Under the pieces are notes generated by a model. It saw only the letters and a program-made list of their open reading frames with translations, was not told the origin of the DNA and did not search any database. From an uncultured Lachnospiraceae bacterium (GTDB lineage Bacteria > Bacillota > Clostridia > Lachnospirales > Lachnospiraceae): a stretch of 64,000 nucleotides of DNA. Below are positions 52,790 to 62,284 of this stretch, piece after piece. The stretch spans positions 186,001-250,000 of the forward strand of contig CADAOY010000002.1 in the NCBI GenBank assembly GCA_902789665.1, written 5' to 3'. How positions within the stretch are numbered: the stretch's first letter is position 1; each line of letters begins with the position of its first letter. A program made the position numbers and the translations under genes.

Positions 52790-54163
52790 CTATTCCTCGT
52801 AGAGAAGATATGGTCTTCTTTGCTCTAAGAAGGCTTCTTCTTCTGACCTCCATGAGTCCTTGATTTCTTCTTCACTTAATCCGGATTCAATCTGGTTTCT
52901 GAGTGAGTCAGATCCGCTTAAAAGGTCAATCCAGTATCTGCCTTTTGCATCAGGTGTGCCCCAGAAAGATTTATCAGGATATTTGGCATGGATGGCATTA
53001 TATGTATCAATAAGATAACTTAGGTTAATGCCCTGTGAACTTATCTCATCAAGTGAAACTGAGGCGAAACTTACTCCAAAGCAGGTTTCTCCAAGAAATG
53101 GCGGATTGGTTGCTCCGGCAACGCTCTCAGGCGTAAAAGCAAAATCATAACCATCTTCCTTGGTAAGATAAGGACTGCCATATACTTCAAATGGAGTGTC
53201 GGTTCCGCGGCCTACCGATACAAGAGTATTCTCAAAAAAGCAAAGAGAAGAGTAGAGATATACTGCCTTCATTGTTCTGATATTTGGCGATGGGTTAACT
53301 ATTAGAGAAGTTTTGGTCTGGTGAGTATAATTCTCACATGGAATAACTGTAAGCTTGCATGCATTCTCGCCAGCCTTAAGCCAGCCTTCTCCATTGATCA
53401 TCTGCCCGAGTTCTCCCCAGGTCATACCATATACAACCGGAATAGGAAGCTGGCCTACCCCCGACTTATAATCTTCCTTAAGTATCGGTCCTTCCACATA
53501 GAATCCATTAGGATTAGGCCTGTCAAGAATCATGACTTCCTTATCATATTTTGCACAGGCATCCATTAAATAATACATTGAAATATAATATGTATAATAA
53601 CGAAGACCCACATCCTGCATATCGATTATAAGTATATCAAATTTATCCATGTCATCAGCTGCCGGCTCGTGAGTCTTATCTGAAGAATAAAGTGAGAGAA
53701 GTGGTACACCCGTCTTCTCATCAACGCTAGATTCAATGTCGGCTCCGGCATCTTCAGTTCCCCTGAAACCATGTTCCGGACAAAATACTGCAACCACATT
53801 TACATCTCTCTCTAAAAGGGCATCAAGAATATGGTCCCCGCCTTCAATGTTTCCAACAATACCGGTCTGATTGGTAAAAAGAGCGACTTTCTTTCCGTCA
53901 AGCATCGGCAGATATTCATCGAATCGTTCATTTCCAAGAATAACCCTTTGGTCTATGATATCTGTCTCTTCAACTGAGATTGCCTCATCAACCTCTTCAG
54001 GTATATTTTCTACAATTATATTTTCAGAATCTGTAGCATTTTCTTCTGAAATTGTAGTGGTAACAGGTAATTCACTGCTTTCCATGTTTTGACAGGCAGA
54101 AAAAGTGAACATTAAAGTCATTAAAATAAGTGCCAATGGTTTTTTATATTTGTTTATGTTCAT
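52790..54163 (-). CDS. namZ: NamZ-like exo-beta-N-acetylmuramidase lipoprotein (DUF1343)
   Basis: 457 residues on the minus strand. A signal peptide ends in the lipobox FSAC, with a disordered Glu/Thr-rich linker after it. The DUF1343 domain starts near residue 70 (DGKKVALFTNQTGIVG, FCPEHGFRGTEDAGADIESS). The middle DRPNPNGFYVEGP is diagnostic. Characterised members release terminal MurNAc from wall fragments, so this protein probably recycles or digests peptidoglycan outside the cell. ATG at 54163 is chosen over GTG at 54172 for ribosome-binding-site spacing (GGAGAG). Confidence 0.9.
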   Translation of the reverse strand: MNINKYKKPLALILMTLMFTFSACQNMESSELPVTTTISEENATDSENIIVENIPEEVDEAISVEETDIIDQRVILGNERFDEYLPMLDGKKVALFTNQTGIVGNIEGGDHILDALLERDVNVVAVFCPEHGFRGTEDAGADIESSVDEKTGVPLLSLYSSDKTHEPAADDMDKFDILIIDMQDVGLRYYTYYISMYYLMDACAKYDKEVMILDRPNPNGFYVEGPILKEDYKSGVGQLPIPVVYGMTWGELGQMINGEGWLKAGENACKLTVIPCENYTHQTKTSLIVNPSPNIRTMKAVYLYSSLCFFENTLVSVGRGTDTPFEVYGSPYLTKEDGYDFAFTPESVAGATNPPFLGETCFGVSFASVSLDEISSQGINLSYLIDTYNAIHAKYPDKSFWGTPDAKGRYWIDLLSGSDSLRNQIESGLSEEEIKDSWRSEEEAFLEQRRPYLLYEE

Positions 54164-54181
54164 TTTATTCACTCTCCATAT

Positions 54182-54210
54182 TCTATATTAGGTTACGTAT
54201 ATTGTATCAA
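54182..54210 (-). promoter_or_regulatory. Possible promoter of namZ
   Basis: Minus strand: -35 TTGATA (54210-54205), 17-nt spacer, -10 TATAGA (54187-54182). The leader would be very short; a TACAAT further upstream is an alternative -10. Confidence 0.45.
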
Positions 54211-54327
54211 AATTTAATTGTTGAGTTAAGAGAATGTTTTTACTTGTGTTTTTCTTTCAATGGTTGAAAAAAGAATTTATTTAATGTAACATTTTTATTA
54301 TACTTAACTGGAGGCGATTTTTTCGAT

Positions 54328-55986
54328 ATGCGTAATAAAAAAGTATATCAAAAATTTATAATAGTATTAGTTTTGCTTCTTGCAGGGCTGTTTTTTTATT
54401 CTACTCGTTTCTTAATGTCAGGTATTCCGTACTATAATCCTGAGGATACATATTTTCATTTAATTCGATTAAAAGGTTTGGAAAATGTATGGATTTCACC
54501 GGTTAACTTCAATACATTTACAGGAAATGGAACATATATAAATGTCTTTTATCCATGGTTAACCATGTATCCAATGTGGATTATTTATCATATAACAGGC
54601 AGTTATGTCTGGGCATATAACATATATATGACAATACTTACAATTGTTACGATATATATTGCATACTTTGTGATGAGAAAAATGACAGATAATGAACTTT
54701 CATCAGTATGCTTTGCTGTTTTATATACATATTCCTCATACAGGTTTGTAGACATATTTAAAAGAGGTGCATTGGGCGAAAGCATAGTTATTACTTTTTT
54801 GCCGTTAGTGTTGCTGGGTTTATATGAAATAGTATTGAATGATTACAAGAAATGGAAAATACTAAGTATTGGTATAGCGTTGATTGCGTATACTCATTTA
54901 CTTTCACTTTTTCATATGGCGATGTTTTCAAGTTTAATTTTTGTGATTATATTGCTTATTAAAACTCAGGATAAAAACAAAAGAATTATAGCATTTGTTA
55001 AAGGAATAATTAGCAGTATAATTCTTTCGCTGGGAGTGTTAATACCTATATTTATTTCTGTAATACATAACGATATTCAAGGCCCTGCAGGAAATATAAA
55101 TACATTAGTGTATAGTAGTGAAACAATTAGCAAAATTTTAATTAATTCGCTTGTGAATAAACCAACTGCTCAAAGTGTTGGTTTGTTGGTTTTAGTGATA
55201 GCATTGGCGAATGTTTTTTTTGTGATTAAAGAAAAAGACAAAACAAGGAAATATACGGGATTATTTTTTATTGTTTTTGGATTAGTTTTACTATTCGCAT
55301 CTAGCACATTATTTCCGTGGCAGCTATTGGGAAGACTTCCTTTTGTAAAAGATATCCAGTTTGTTTGGCGACTTAATGTTTATACTACTCTTTTTGAAAC
55401 AGTTGCTTTTGGTTTGTTGTCACCGATTCTGTTTCGGAAAAAAAACAGTGTGTTACTTGCTGTTGGTATTTGCTTACTGGCCGCAATCATTAATATCATA
55501 TCTGTTTTTATGTTGCACAAAGAGGAATATTCCCGAATCAAGGATTATGATATAGATAATATAATTTATGAAAATTATGATTATGATACGGCTATTTTTA
55601 GTAAATATCATAATAGTATTGAGCATGTAGTAAGTGACTATTATCTAAATGATCAGATAATTTCTGCGAGTATCCAAAAAACAGATGATGGTACATCTAT
55701 AATTGTCAGGGTAGATAACGTAAGCCCAGGTGATATAATCGATATTCCTGTAATATGGTATTCGAGTATCCGTGCTGATGTTAACGGCGTTTCAGTAGTG
55801 CCAGAAGTATCGGACAGAGGGACTACGGCAGTAAAGCTTGACTGCTTTGGAGCGGCAGAGATAAAAATATATCATAACTATAATATATTTGTTTATATAA
55901 GCTGGGGAGTTTCTTTAGGTATGCTGTTAGTTGTTATTTTTGATAATAAGATATTTCCCAAGAAAAGAGAGGAATTACCAAACTGA
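54328..55986 (+). CDS. YfhO-like polytopic membrane protein, probable glycosyltransferase
   Basis: 552 residues with about 11 helices. An early outside loop (about residues 35-65) carries PYYNPEDTYFHLIRLKG with acidic residues in the GT-C position, and a soluble C-terminal domain (about 400-520) precedes a last helix. It resembles the YfhO / 6-pyruvoyl-tetrahydropterin-synthase-related membrane family. Its stop TGA overlaps the next gene's ATG (TGATG), so the two proteins are made together. Confidence 0.68.
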   Translation: MRNKKVYQKFIIVLVLLLAGLFFYSTRFLMSGIPYYNPEDTYFHLIRLKGLENVWISPVNFNTFTGNGTYINVFYPWLTMYPMWIIYHITGSYVWAYNIYMTILTIVTIYIAYFVMRKMTDNELSSVCFAVLYTYSSYRFVDIFKRGALGESIVITFLPLVLLGLYEIVLNDYKKWKILSIGIALIAYTHLLSLFHMAMFSSLIFVIILLIKTQDKNKRIIAFVKGIISSIILSLGVLIPIFISVIHNDIQGPAGNINTLVYSSETISKILINSLVNKPTAQSVGLLVLVIALANVFFVIKEKDKTRKYTGLFFIVFGLVLLFASSTLFPWQLLGRLPFVKDIQFVWRLNVYTTLFETVAFGLLSPILFRKKNSVLLAVGICLLAAIINIISVFMLHKEEYSRIKDYDIDNIIYENYDYDTAIFSKYHNSIEHVVSDYYLNDQIISASIQKTDDGTSIIVRVDNVSPGDIIDIPVIWYSSIRADVNGVSVVPEVSDRGTTAVKLDCFGAAEIKIYHNYNIFVYISWGVSLGMLLVVIFDNKIFPKKREELPN

Positions 55987-57767
55987 TGAAAATCCTTGAT
56001 TCAAAGAAACGTAATATTATACTTTGTGTCATTCTTGTGGCACTGACAGTTTTTAGATTATTAATACATCTTAAAATGCCGCTGGCGATTTTCCCTGAGG
56101 AGGGATTTGATGACAGGCTTTGTTATGAGCACGGATTTGCTTTGGCAAGGCTGGATTATCTGGGTGAGTATAATTATCTTGTGCTGTCAAAATATTATAT
56201 GTATGGCCTTTTTATGGCGATATGTTATTTCCTGATGATTCCATATTCATTGGGACTTGGCCTTCTTAATGTGGGTTCTGCCTATGCGCTTAAAAGAGCC
56301 CTTGGTGCCAAACTTGGAAAAGTGGAATGTGCAGTTATATATCTGCTTTGCATTTATAATCCGGTATATTTCACATCTAACATTACACAGAGAGTTTATC
56401 GTAACGCCATTTTACCATCAGCGGTAGTGCTTGTGATGGCAACGTTCTTTGGCATATATTTTAATGCCGGTGTTAATAAAAAGAAAATGATACTTTGGAG
56501 CATTCTCGGAGCGCTTGCTCTTCCGTTTATGTGGTATATAAAAGAGGACTCAATATGGATAGCGCCATTTATGCTGGTAACATATGTGCTGACCACAGTA
56601 AAACTCATTCTGGCAACAAAGAGCAAAGTGGGTGTTACGGCTGGGTGTGATGATGCTGCGAAGGCCGAAGAGGGCGCACCGGCTGGGTGTGATGATGCTG
56701 CGAAAAACGAAGATGGCGTGCAGGCTAAGGCTAAGTCAGGGATTTGCATAAAGAAAGCAGCAGGACCGGTGGCAATATCACTTATTCCTGTATATTCTCT
56801 GATAGCAGTAACCCTTCTCATCTCAGTGCTTAATTACACTCACTATGGTGTATTCATGACCAATGACAGAAAACAGGGTGAGTTTGCAAAACTTATAGGT
56901 AATCTCATGTCCATTGAAAGCGATGATAAGAATGAAGTTATCTGGGTTAGTAACAGCATGATCAAGGAAGCTGAAAAATACAGCCCTACACTTGCATCAA
57001 TAGATGAAATCCTGGTTGGCGAAAATGATGAGCCGGGAGACCATATTGAATGGCATCTTAAATTTGCCATGGTAAACAGCGGAGTCCATTATTCGGCTAC
57101 GGATGCAGAAGAATTCTGTGGTAAGGTTAATGATGAATTAGAGGTTGCATTCAGGGAAGGAAAGCTTAAGAGAGACAGCCTTATTCATATCACCAAGGGA
57201 ATGCGCGGCATGACAATGGTCGAGATATTTGGTGAAATCCCGGATGCCTTCGTATTTGTCTGGAACGGCTTTAGATATACAAATACCGGTTATGCTGATT
57301 TTTATAATTCATATGGCAATTATGATGATGTGAGAAGAGTAGAGGCTTTTCTTGGATCCATAGCCTCATATTATTATGATGATTTCAGCATTAAGTACGG
57401 AGTATATCCAATAAAAATCGGCAACATTTTGGTAAAGACCTATCAGGCTTTATCCTGGATAACAGCTATCGCATCAATTGGTATTTTCCTTGGAATGACA
57501 ATAGACAAAATAAGATGCTTAATTAAGAAAATAAAAGCCGACAACGATTTATACATAATGGCCCTTGGCTCCATTCTTACAGCCCTTGTTGTGGCATATG
57601 AATTTGCAGTATTCTCATCTTTTTATACCCAGGAGATGATTAGCAATTACCGGGCATTTTACCTCTGCGGAGAATATATGCTGGTATTCATGTTTAAGAT
57701 GATGTGTCTTGGATGGGGATATAACAGACTGGTTAAATTTATAAAAAATAAAAAAGAAACTAAATAA
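55986..57767 (+). CDS. Large polytopic membrane protein paired with YfhO-like protein
   Basis: 593 residues with about 10 helices. The first outside loop contains MPLAIFPEEGFDDRLCYEHG, with an acidic DD in the place of a GT-C catalytic acid. A low-complexity stretch (about residues 215-250) between two helices carries a 14-residue duplication from the 42-nt DNA repeat at 56638-56704. A soluble part follows at about 290-470. The strict coupling with the previous gene suggests a joint glycan-transfer or flippase function. Family not recognised. Confidence 0.65.
   Translation: MKILDSKKRNIILCVILVALTVFRLLIHLKMPLAIFPEEGFDDRLCYEHGFALARLDYLGEYNYLVLSKYYMYGLFMAICYFLMIPYSLGLGLLNVGSAYALKRALGAKLGKVECAVIYLLCIYNPVYFTSNITQRVYRNAILPSAVVLVMATFFGIYFNAGVNKKKMILWSILGALALPFMWYIKEDSIWIAPFMLVTYVLTTVKLILATKSKVGVTAGCDDAAKAEEGAPAGCDDAAKNEDGVQAKAKSGICIKKAAGPVAISLIPVYSLIAVTLLISVLNYTHYGVFMTNDRKQGEFAKLIGNLMSIESDDKNEVIWVSNSMIKEAEKYSPTLASIDEILVGENDEPGDHIEWHLKFAMVNSGVHYSATDAEEFCGKVNDELEVAFREGKLKRDSLIHITKGMRGMTMVEIFGEIPDAFVFVWNGFRYTNTGYADFYNSYGNYDDVRRVEAFLGSIASYYYDDFSIKYGVYPIKIGNILVKTYQALSWITAIASIGIFLGMTIDKIRCLIKKIKADNDLYIMALGSILTALVVAYEFAVFSSFYTQEMISNYRAFYLCGEYMLVFMFKMMCLGWGYNRLVKFIKNKKETK
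56638..56704 (+). repeat. 42-nt tandem duplication inside coding sequence
   Basis: A 25-nt word beginning CGGCTGGGTGTGATGATGC occurs identically at 56638-56662 and 56680-56704, offset 42 nt (14 codons, in frame). The 17-nt interval after each copy differs. It lies in a loop of the membrane protein and is G+C-richer than its surroundings. Confidence 0.85.
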
Positions 57768-57773
57768 ATATAA

Positions 57774-57803
57774 AAAGCAGGCTTAAAAACCTGCTTTATT
57801 TTT
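57774..57803 (+). terminator. Rho-independent terminator
   Basis: AAAGCAGG (57774-57781), 8-nt loop, CCTGCTTT (57790-57797), then ATTTTTAT. It ends the membrane protein pair and may work in both directions. Confidence 0.8.
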
Positions 57804-57826
57804 ATATCGCACTGCGTCGAAAACTA

Positions 57827-57878
57827 CTCTCACCAAAGCTCATTGCAGCAAGCTGCACTTAGATCGCTTTGGTGAGAG
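57827..57878. other. Two-level hairpin element between convergent genes
   Basis: CTCTCACCAAAGC (57827-57839) is perfectly complementary to GCTTTGGTGAGAG (57866-57878), 13 bp. Inside, TGCAGC (57844-57849) and GCTGCA (57852-57857) form a second stem. Neither side has a long T-run, only TTTT. It lies between the ends of a plus- and a minus-strand gene. It could be a terminator for the prepilin gene, a small RNA or a dispersed repeat. Confidence 0.7.
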
Positions 57879-57908
57879 CATTTTCTCCTTGTGCTAAACT
57901 ATATTACA

Positions 57909-58418
57909 TTATTGTGGAGAACAGATATCATTCTCAGGTGTATCTCCTGCTGTGTCCTTACCACCGGTTTTGTCTGTCTGTGTAAGGGTAACCTTAACTG
58001 CGTTATTAATAATCTCAACATGGAAATGTGTACCACCGCCATGAGTTGATTTAACTTCATTAATAAGAGCCGGAAGACTCATACCCAGTGTCTCTTTCAT
58101 ATTTTCCTCCAAGAGACATCCGCTTCCTGTAAGCGGTGAACTGGCGCCTGGAACAGGATCTGTTGTATCAATATCAATTCCACCATTCTCAAGAGCATCA
58201 AGATATGGCTGACTAGGCACATCTTCAATGATTCGAACGTCTGTAACGCTTGCTTCGATACAGCCTCTGACAGTATCAGCGAGCTGAATGTCGGATGATA
58301 CTTTGGACTTCTCAACAAACTTAAGAAGAAGAGGCGCCATCATACCAATCAGGATAGCCATGATTGCTATGGTTATTATTAGTTCAACTAATGAAAAACC
58401 TTTATTATTTCTTTTCAT
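57909..58418 (-). CDS. Prepilin-like protein with type IV pilin N-terminus
   Basis: 169 residues. The class III signal reads KRNNKGFSLVELIITIAIMA: prepilin peptidase would cut between G and F, leaving the Glu at +5, followed by a hydrophobic helix. The globular part has three Cys (GCIE, SGCL, DICS) and a Thr/Gly/Asp-rich end. ATG at 58418 (GAGGAA upstream) is chosen over 58457. No other pilus, competence or secretion gene is nearby, so this is an orphan subunit. Confidence 0.8.
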   Translation of the reverse strand: MKRNNKGFSLVELIITIAIMAILIGMMAPLLLKFVEKSKVSSDIQLADTVRGCIEASVTDVRIIEDVPSQPYLDALENGGIDIDTTDPVPGASSPLTGSGCLLEENMKETLGMSLPALINEVKSTHGGGTHFHVEIINNAVKVTLTQTDKTGGKDTAGDTPENDICSPQ

Positions 58419-58599
58419 AATTTTTTCCTCGAAATATATAAGAATTGCCCCCTGCAATAATTATAAACATAAAAGAACTACCCAAATTTACAGTTTTAGG
58501 TTATCATAGTAAAAGTAAATAATCAAACTTAATTGATGAATAACCAATATTTTGCTATGAGTTTATAAAAATTTTAGAAATATACAAACGGGAGAGAAT

Positions 58600-59433
58600 A
58601 TGTTTAATTTAGGTGAGTATCAGAAACTTAAAGCATTTCGAAGAGAAGATTTTGGAATGCTATTTATAGACGGCGACAACAAAGATGAGAAAATCCTGCT
58701 GCCAAAGGCTCAGGTTCCTGAGGACATGAAGGTTGGTGACGAGGCGGAATTATTTATTTATAAAGATTCCTCAGACAGGCCAATTGCCACAATCAATAAG
58801 CCTCTCATCACACTTGGAGAAATCGCACTTCTAAAAGTAGTATCTTTGACCAAAATCGGCGCCTTCCTTGACTGGGGCTTGGAGAAAGATCTCCTTCTTC
58901 CATTTAAGGAACAGACGGGCGATTTAAGAACAGGCGACGATGTGCTGGTTTCCCTCTACATCGATAAGAGTAAGCGCCTTTGCGCAACCATGAAGCTTTA
59001 TCATCACTTCAGCGAAGTCAGCAGTTATAAAAAAGATGACTGGGTAGAAGGCAGGGTATATGAACTCAGCGGCAACTTCGGGGCTTTTGTGGCAGTTGAT
59101 GATAAGTATTCAGCCCTTATTCCGAAGCAGGAGCTCAGCGCAAATCTTAAGGTCGGCGACAAGGTAAAGGGCAGGGTAATAGAAGTAACCGAAGATGGCA
59201 GACTTACCCTTAGCATCAGGGAAAAAGCCTATATTCAGATGGCAGTTGACGCACAGAAAGTGCTGGATGTAATAGACAGTTTTGACGGCGTGCTTCCTTT
59301 TAATGACAAGGCCAATCCTGAGGTCATTAAGCGCGAAATGGGCATGAGCAAAAACGAGTTCAAAAGAGCCGTCGGCAGACTCCTTAAAGAGGGCTTAATC
59401 GAGATAAAAGAGAATTGCATAAGATTAAAGTAG
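58600..59433 (+). CDS. CvfB-like S1-domain RNA-binding protein
   Basis: 277 residues. Three tandem OB/S1-like domains cover about residues 1-60, 65-135 and 140-215 (LKVVSLTKIGAFLDWGLEKDLLLP and GNFGAFVAVDDKYSALIP are S1-type strands). A C-terminal winged-helix part (about 225-277; KREMGMSKNEFKRAVGRLLK) ends it. Homologues (CvfB, YitL) affect RNA metabolism and virulence gene expression. It is followed by a 15-bp hairpin terminator. Confidence 0.9.
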   Translation: MFNLGEYQKLKAFRREDFGMLFIDGDNKDEKILLPKAQVPEDMKVGDEAELFIYKDSSDRPIATINKPLITLGEIALLKVVSLTKIGAFLDWGLEKDLLLPFKEQTGDLRTGDDVLVSLYIDKSKRLCATMKLYHHFSEVSSYKKDDWVEGRVYELSGNFGAFVAVDDKYSALIPKQELSANLKVGDKVKGRVIEVTEDGRLTLSIREKAYIQMAVDAQKVLDVIDSFDGVLPFNDKANPEVIKREMGMSKNEFKRAVGRLLKEGLIEIKENCIRLK

Positions 59434-59453
59434 AAATTATTTTACAAATATTC

Positions 59454-59491
59454 AAAATCCACAATTTTTTTGGCGAAAATTGTGGATTTTT
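59454..59491 (+). terminator. Long perfect hairpin terminator
   Basis: AAAATCCACAATTTT (59454-59468) pairs over its full 15 bp with AAAATTGTGGATTTT (59476-59490), loop TTTGGCG. Flanking A- and T-runs allow function on both strands. Confidence 0.85.
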
Positions 59492-59550
59492 ACCTATATT
59501 TGGTATAAAATTAAAGGCAGTGTGATTAGATTAAATCCTGGAGGTTATGA

Positions 59551-60639
59551 ATGATTTCCAATCAGATATTACAGGAAGCAATAGATGGAATTAAGTCCAT
59601 TGCCGGTGTTGATTTATTCGTAGTGGACTTAGATGGCAAGGTAATAGTTGAGACAGCGCCTTCCATCAACTCTTATTCCGACAGTTCCATGGAATTCGCC
59701 AAGTCCCCTGCAGACTCGCAGGAGATTCAGGGCTGCCAGTTTTTCAAGATATATAATGATGAGCAGCTTGAGTATGTACTCATATGTACCGGTGCCGGCG
59801 AGAATTCCTACCTAGTTGGCAAAATGGCCGCCTTCCAGCTTCAGGGCCTGGTGGTAGCATATAAAGAAAGATTTGATAAAGATAACTTTATCAAGAATCT
59901 GCTTCTTGATAACATGCTTTTGGTGGATATTTATTCAAGAGCCAAGAGACTTAAGGTTCAGACAGATACCAAGAGAGCAGTTCTCTTAGTTGAAACCGAC
60001 AGCGGTAAAGATAATAATTCCCTTGAACTTGTAAGGGAAGCAGTAAGCTATAACAAAAGTGCTTTCGCCACAGCAGTTGATGAAACCAACGTGGTAATAA
60101 TCAAAGATCTTTTTGAGAATCAGGATGTGGAAGAAGTTGAAGCCTGCGCAAGATATGTGGTGGCTTATCTTAAGAAACACGGAGTAGAGGGCGTAAGAGT
60201 TGCTTACGGTAATCCGGTAGAAGAAATCAGAGACGTATCAAGATCCTACAAGGAAGCCAAGATGGCGCTGGATGTCGGAAAGATATTCTTCGAGGAAAGA
60301 GAAGTAGTTGCTTATTGTGCACTGGGAATCGGGAGGCTGATTTTTCAGATTCCATTACCACTTTGCAGAATGTTTATGAATGAAATATTCGGTGACAAGA
60401 ATCCGGGCGAGCTTGATGAAGAAACACTTATGACAATTAATAAGTTCTTCGCCAACAGCCTGAATGTGTCTGAAACATCAAGACAGTTATTCATTCACCG
60501 TAATACCCTGGTTTACAGACTTGATAAGATTCAGTCAGCGACAGGGCTTGATTTGAGAGTATTTGATGATGCCATAACATTTAAGATTGCGCTTATGGTA
60601 TTTAGTTATATGAAGCATATGGAAAGTATAGATTACTAG
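59551..60639 (+). CDS. CdaR/PucR-like transcriptional regulator
   Basis: 362 residues. An N-terminal sensing domain (about 1-130) resembles the sugar-diacid-binding domain of CdaR (LQEAIDGIKSIAGVDLFVVD). A middle GGDEF-like/CdaR region follows, and the C-terminal PucR-type helix-turn-helix contains NVSETSRQLFIHRNTLVYRL. It is upstream of ftsE by 16 nt; whether it regulates ftsEX is not evident. AT-rich sequence before it has a weak TATAAA (59504-59509). Confidence 0.85.
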   Translation: MISNQILQEAIDGIKSIAGVDLFVVDLDGKVIVETAPSINSYSDSSMEFAKSPADSQEIQGCQFFKIYNDEQLEYVLICTGAGENSYLVGKMAAFQLQGLVVAYKERFDKDNFIKNLLLDNMLLVDIYSRAKRLKVQTDTKRAVLLVETDSGKDNNSLELVREAVSYNKSAFATAVDETNVVIIKDLFENQDVEEVEACARYVVAYLKKHGVEGVRVAYGNPVEEIRDVSRSYKEAKMALDVGKIFFEEREVVAYCALGIGRLIFQIPLPLCRMFMNEIFGDKNPGELDEETLMTINKFFANSLNVSETSRQLFIHRNTLVYRLDKIQSATGLDLRVFDDAITFKIALMVFSYMKHMESIDY

Positions 60640-60655
60640 AAAGGACAGATTATAG

Positions 60656-61384
60656 ATGGCCAGAAACAGAAGAAAAGATATGGGCGACAAGCATTCAAGA
60701 TATGCAGTATGCCTTGAGAATGTTAACAAACAGTACGAAGATGGCATTCCGGCTTTGGTAGATATCAATCTCAAAATCAATCCCGGCGAATTTGTATTCA
60801 TTGTGGGTGAAAGTGGCTGCGGTAAGTCAACTTTAATCAGACTTCTTCTTCGTGAACTTACAGCAACATCAGGTAAGGTATATGTTAATGGTTATGACTT
60901 AAATAAGATGAAGCACAGAGTTATACCTAAGTTCAGACGTGGTATCGGCGTGGTATTCCAGGACTTCAGACTTCTTAAGGACAGAACAGTTTATGAAAAT
61001 GTTGCTTTTGCCCAGAGAGTTGTTCAGAAGAAAGAATCAGAGATTCGCAAGAACGTGCCAAGTATGTTAGGCATCGTTGGTCTGGCAAGTAAATATAATT
61101 CAAAGCCAACTCATCTTTCAGGTGGTGAGCAGCAAAGAACAGCCTTAGCCAGAGCTTTAATTAATAAGCCTTCAATTCTTCTTGCAGACGAGCCTACAGG
61201 TAACCTTGATCCTCGTAACTCAGAAGAAATCATGACCCTTCTTGAGAAGATTAATGAGAATGGAACCACAATCGTGGTTGTAACTCATGATGTACAGATA
61301 GTAAATGCAATGCATAAGAGAGTTATTACTCTTAAGCAGGGAACCATAGTAAGTGATGAAATAGAAGGCGGATATAACAAATGA
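60656..61384 (+). CDS. ftsE: Cell-division ABC ATPase FtsE
   Basis: 242 residues. Walker A is GESGCGKST (residues 51-59), the FtsE-type [20 protein letters not shown] lies near 100-120, the signature LSGGEQQR starts near residue 154, and Walker B contains [13 protein letters not shown] basic extension of about 15 residues precedes the fold. The stop overlaps the ftsX start (ATGA), so the pair is coupled. FtsEX transmits ATP energy to peptidoglycan hydrolases outside. Confidence 0.95.
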   Translation: MARNRRKDMGDKHSRYAVCLENVNKQYEDGIPALVDINLKINPGEFVFIVGESGCGKSTLIRLLLRELTATSGKVYVNGYDLNKMKHRVIPKFRRGIGVVFQDFRLLKDRTVYENVAFAQRVVQKKESEIRKNVPSMLGIVGLASKYNSKPTHLSGGEQQRTALARALINKPSILLADEPTGNLDPRNSEEIMTLLEKINENGTTIVVVTHDVQIVNAMHKRVITLKQGTIVSDEIEGGYNK

Positions 61385-62274
61385 ACTTAAGAACATTTTT
61401 TTATACATTAGGTCAGGGTATCAAGAATATATTCAAAAACGGCTGGTTCACAATTGCGTCACTGGCAACCATCAGCGCCTGTCTGTTTGTATTCGGTACT
61501 TTCTTTTTAGTAGCAGTTAACCTGGATCACATTGTCAAAACCGCCGAGCAGGGCGTATCAATTACAGTATTCTTTGATGAAGGCCTGCCGGATGAGAAGA
61601 TTAAGGAAATCGGCGATTTGATTGCAATGAGATCTGAAGTTTCAAAGGTTGAATTTATTTCAGCAGATCAGGCATGGGAAGATTTCTCAAAGGAACTTGG
61701 CGAGAATGCAGAAGGCTTTACTGAGAACCCGCTTGAAAACTGTGCCAACTATCAGATATACCTTCGTGATGTTTCACTTCAGTCAAGACTTGTTAATTAT
61801 CTTGAGAATGTGGAAGGCATAAGAAAGGTTAATAAATCAGATATTACTGCCAATACTTTAGCAGGTGTAAATATGATTATTGCATATGTATCAATCGGTA
61901 TGATTGGAATACTTCTTGCAGTATCAATTTTCCTTATCAGCAATACCGTTACAATCGGTATTTCCATGAGACAGGAAGAAATCAAAATCATGAAATACAT
62001 CGGTGCAACAGACTTCTTCGTAAGATCACCATATGTTATCGAATGTATTATCATTGGTCTTGTTGGTTCACTGATACCGCTTGCGGTATTATTCTACGGC
62101 TATAATTTTGCCCTTGAATTTATTGAAGACAAGTTCTTCTTCATTAGAGACATTGTGGCATGTATTCCGGTATTTGATGTATTTAAATACTTAGCACCTA
62201 TATCCATCATAATCGGTGTTGGTATCGGTTTCTTTGGCAGCTTCTTCACTGTTAGAAAGCATCTGAAAGTTTAA
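61381..62274 (+). CDS. ftsX: Cell-division protein FtsX
   Basis: 297 residues, four helices with an extracellular loop between the first and second (about residues 50-170) and the FtsX fold in the C-terminal half (ISNTVTIGISMRQEEIKIMKY, GATDFFVRSPYVIECIIIG). It forms the membrane part of the FtsEX complex. The following gene is a secreted coiled-coil M23 protein, the likely FtsX-activated hydrolase. Confidence 0.95.
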   Translation: MNLRTFFYTLGQGIKNIFKNGWFTIASLATISACLFVFGTFFLVAVNLDHIVKTAEQGVSITVFFDEGLPDEKIKEIGDLIAMRSEVSKVEFISADQAWEDFSKELGENAEGFTENPLENCANYQIYLRDVSLQSRLVNYLENVEGIRKVNKSDITANTLAGVNMIIAYVSIGMIGILLAVSIFLISNTVTIGISMRQEEIKIMKYIGATDFFVRSPYVIECIIIGLVGSLIPLAVLFYGYNFALEFIEDKFFFIRDIVACIPVFDVFKYLAPISIIIGVGIGFFGSFFTVRKHLKV

Positions 62275-62284
62275 TGAGGTATTG

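Noticed and set aside
56396..56821. 141-codon minus-strand open frame inside the membrane protein
   Set aside because: Shadow of the coding strand, generated partly by the GC-rich duplication.
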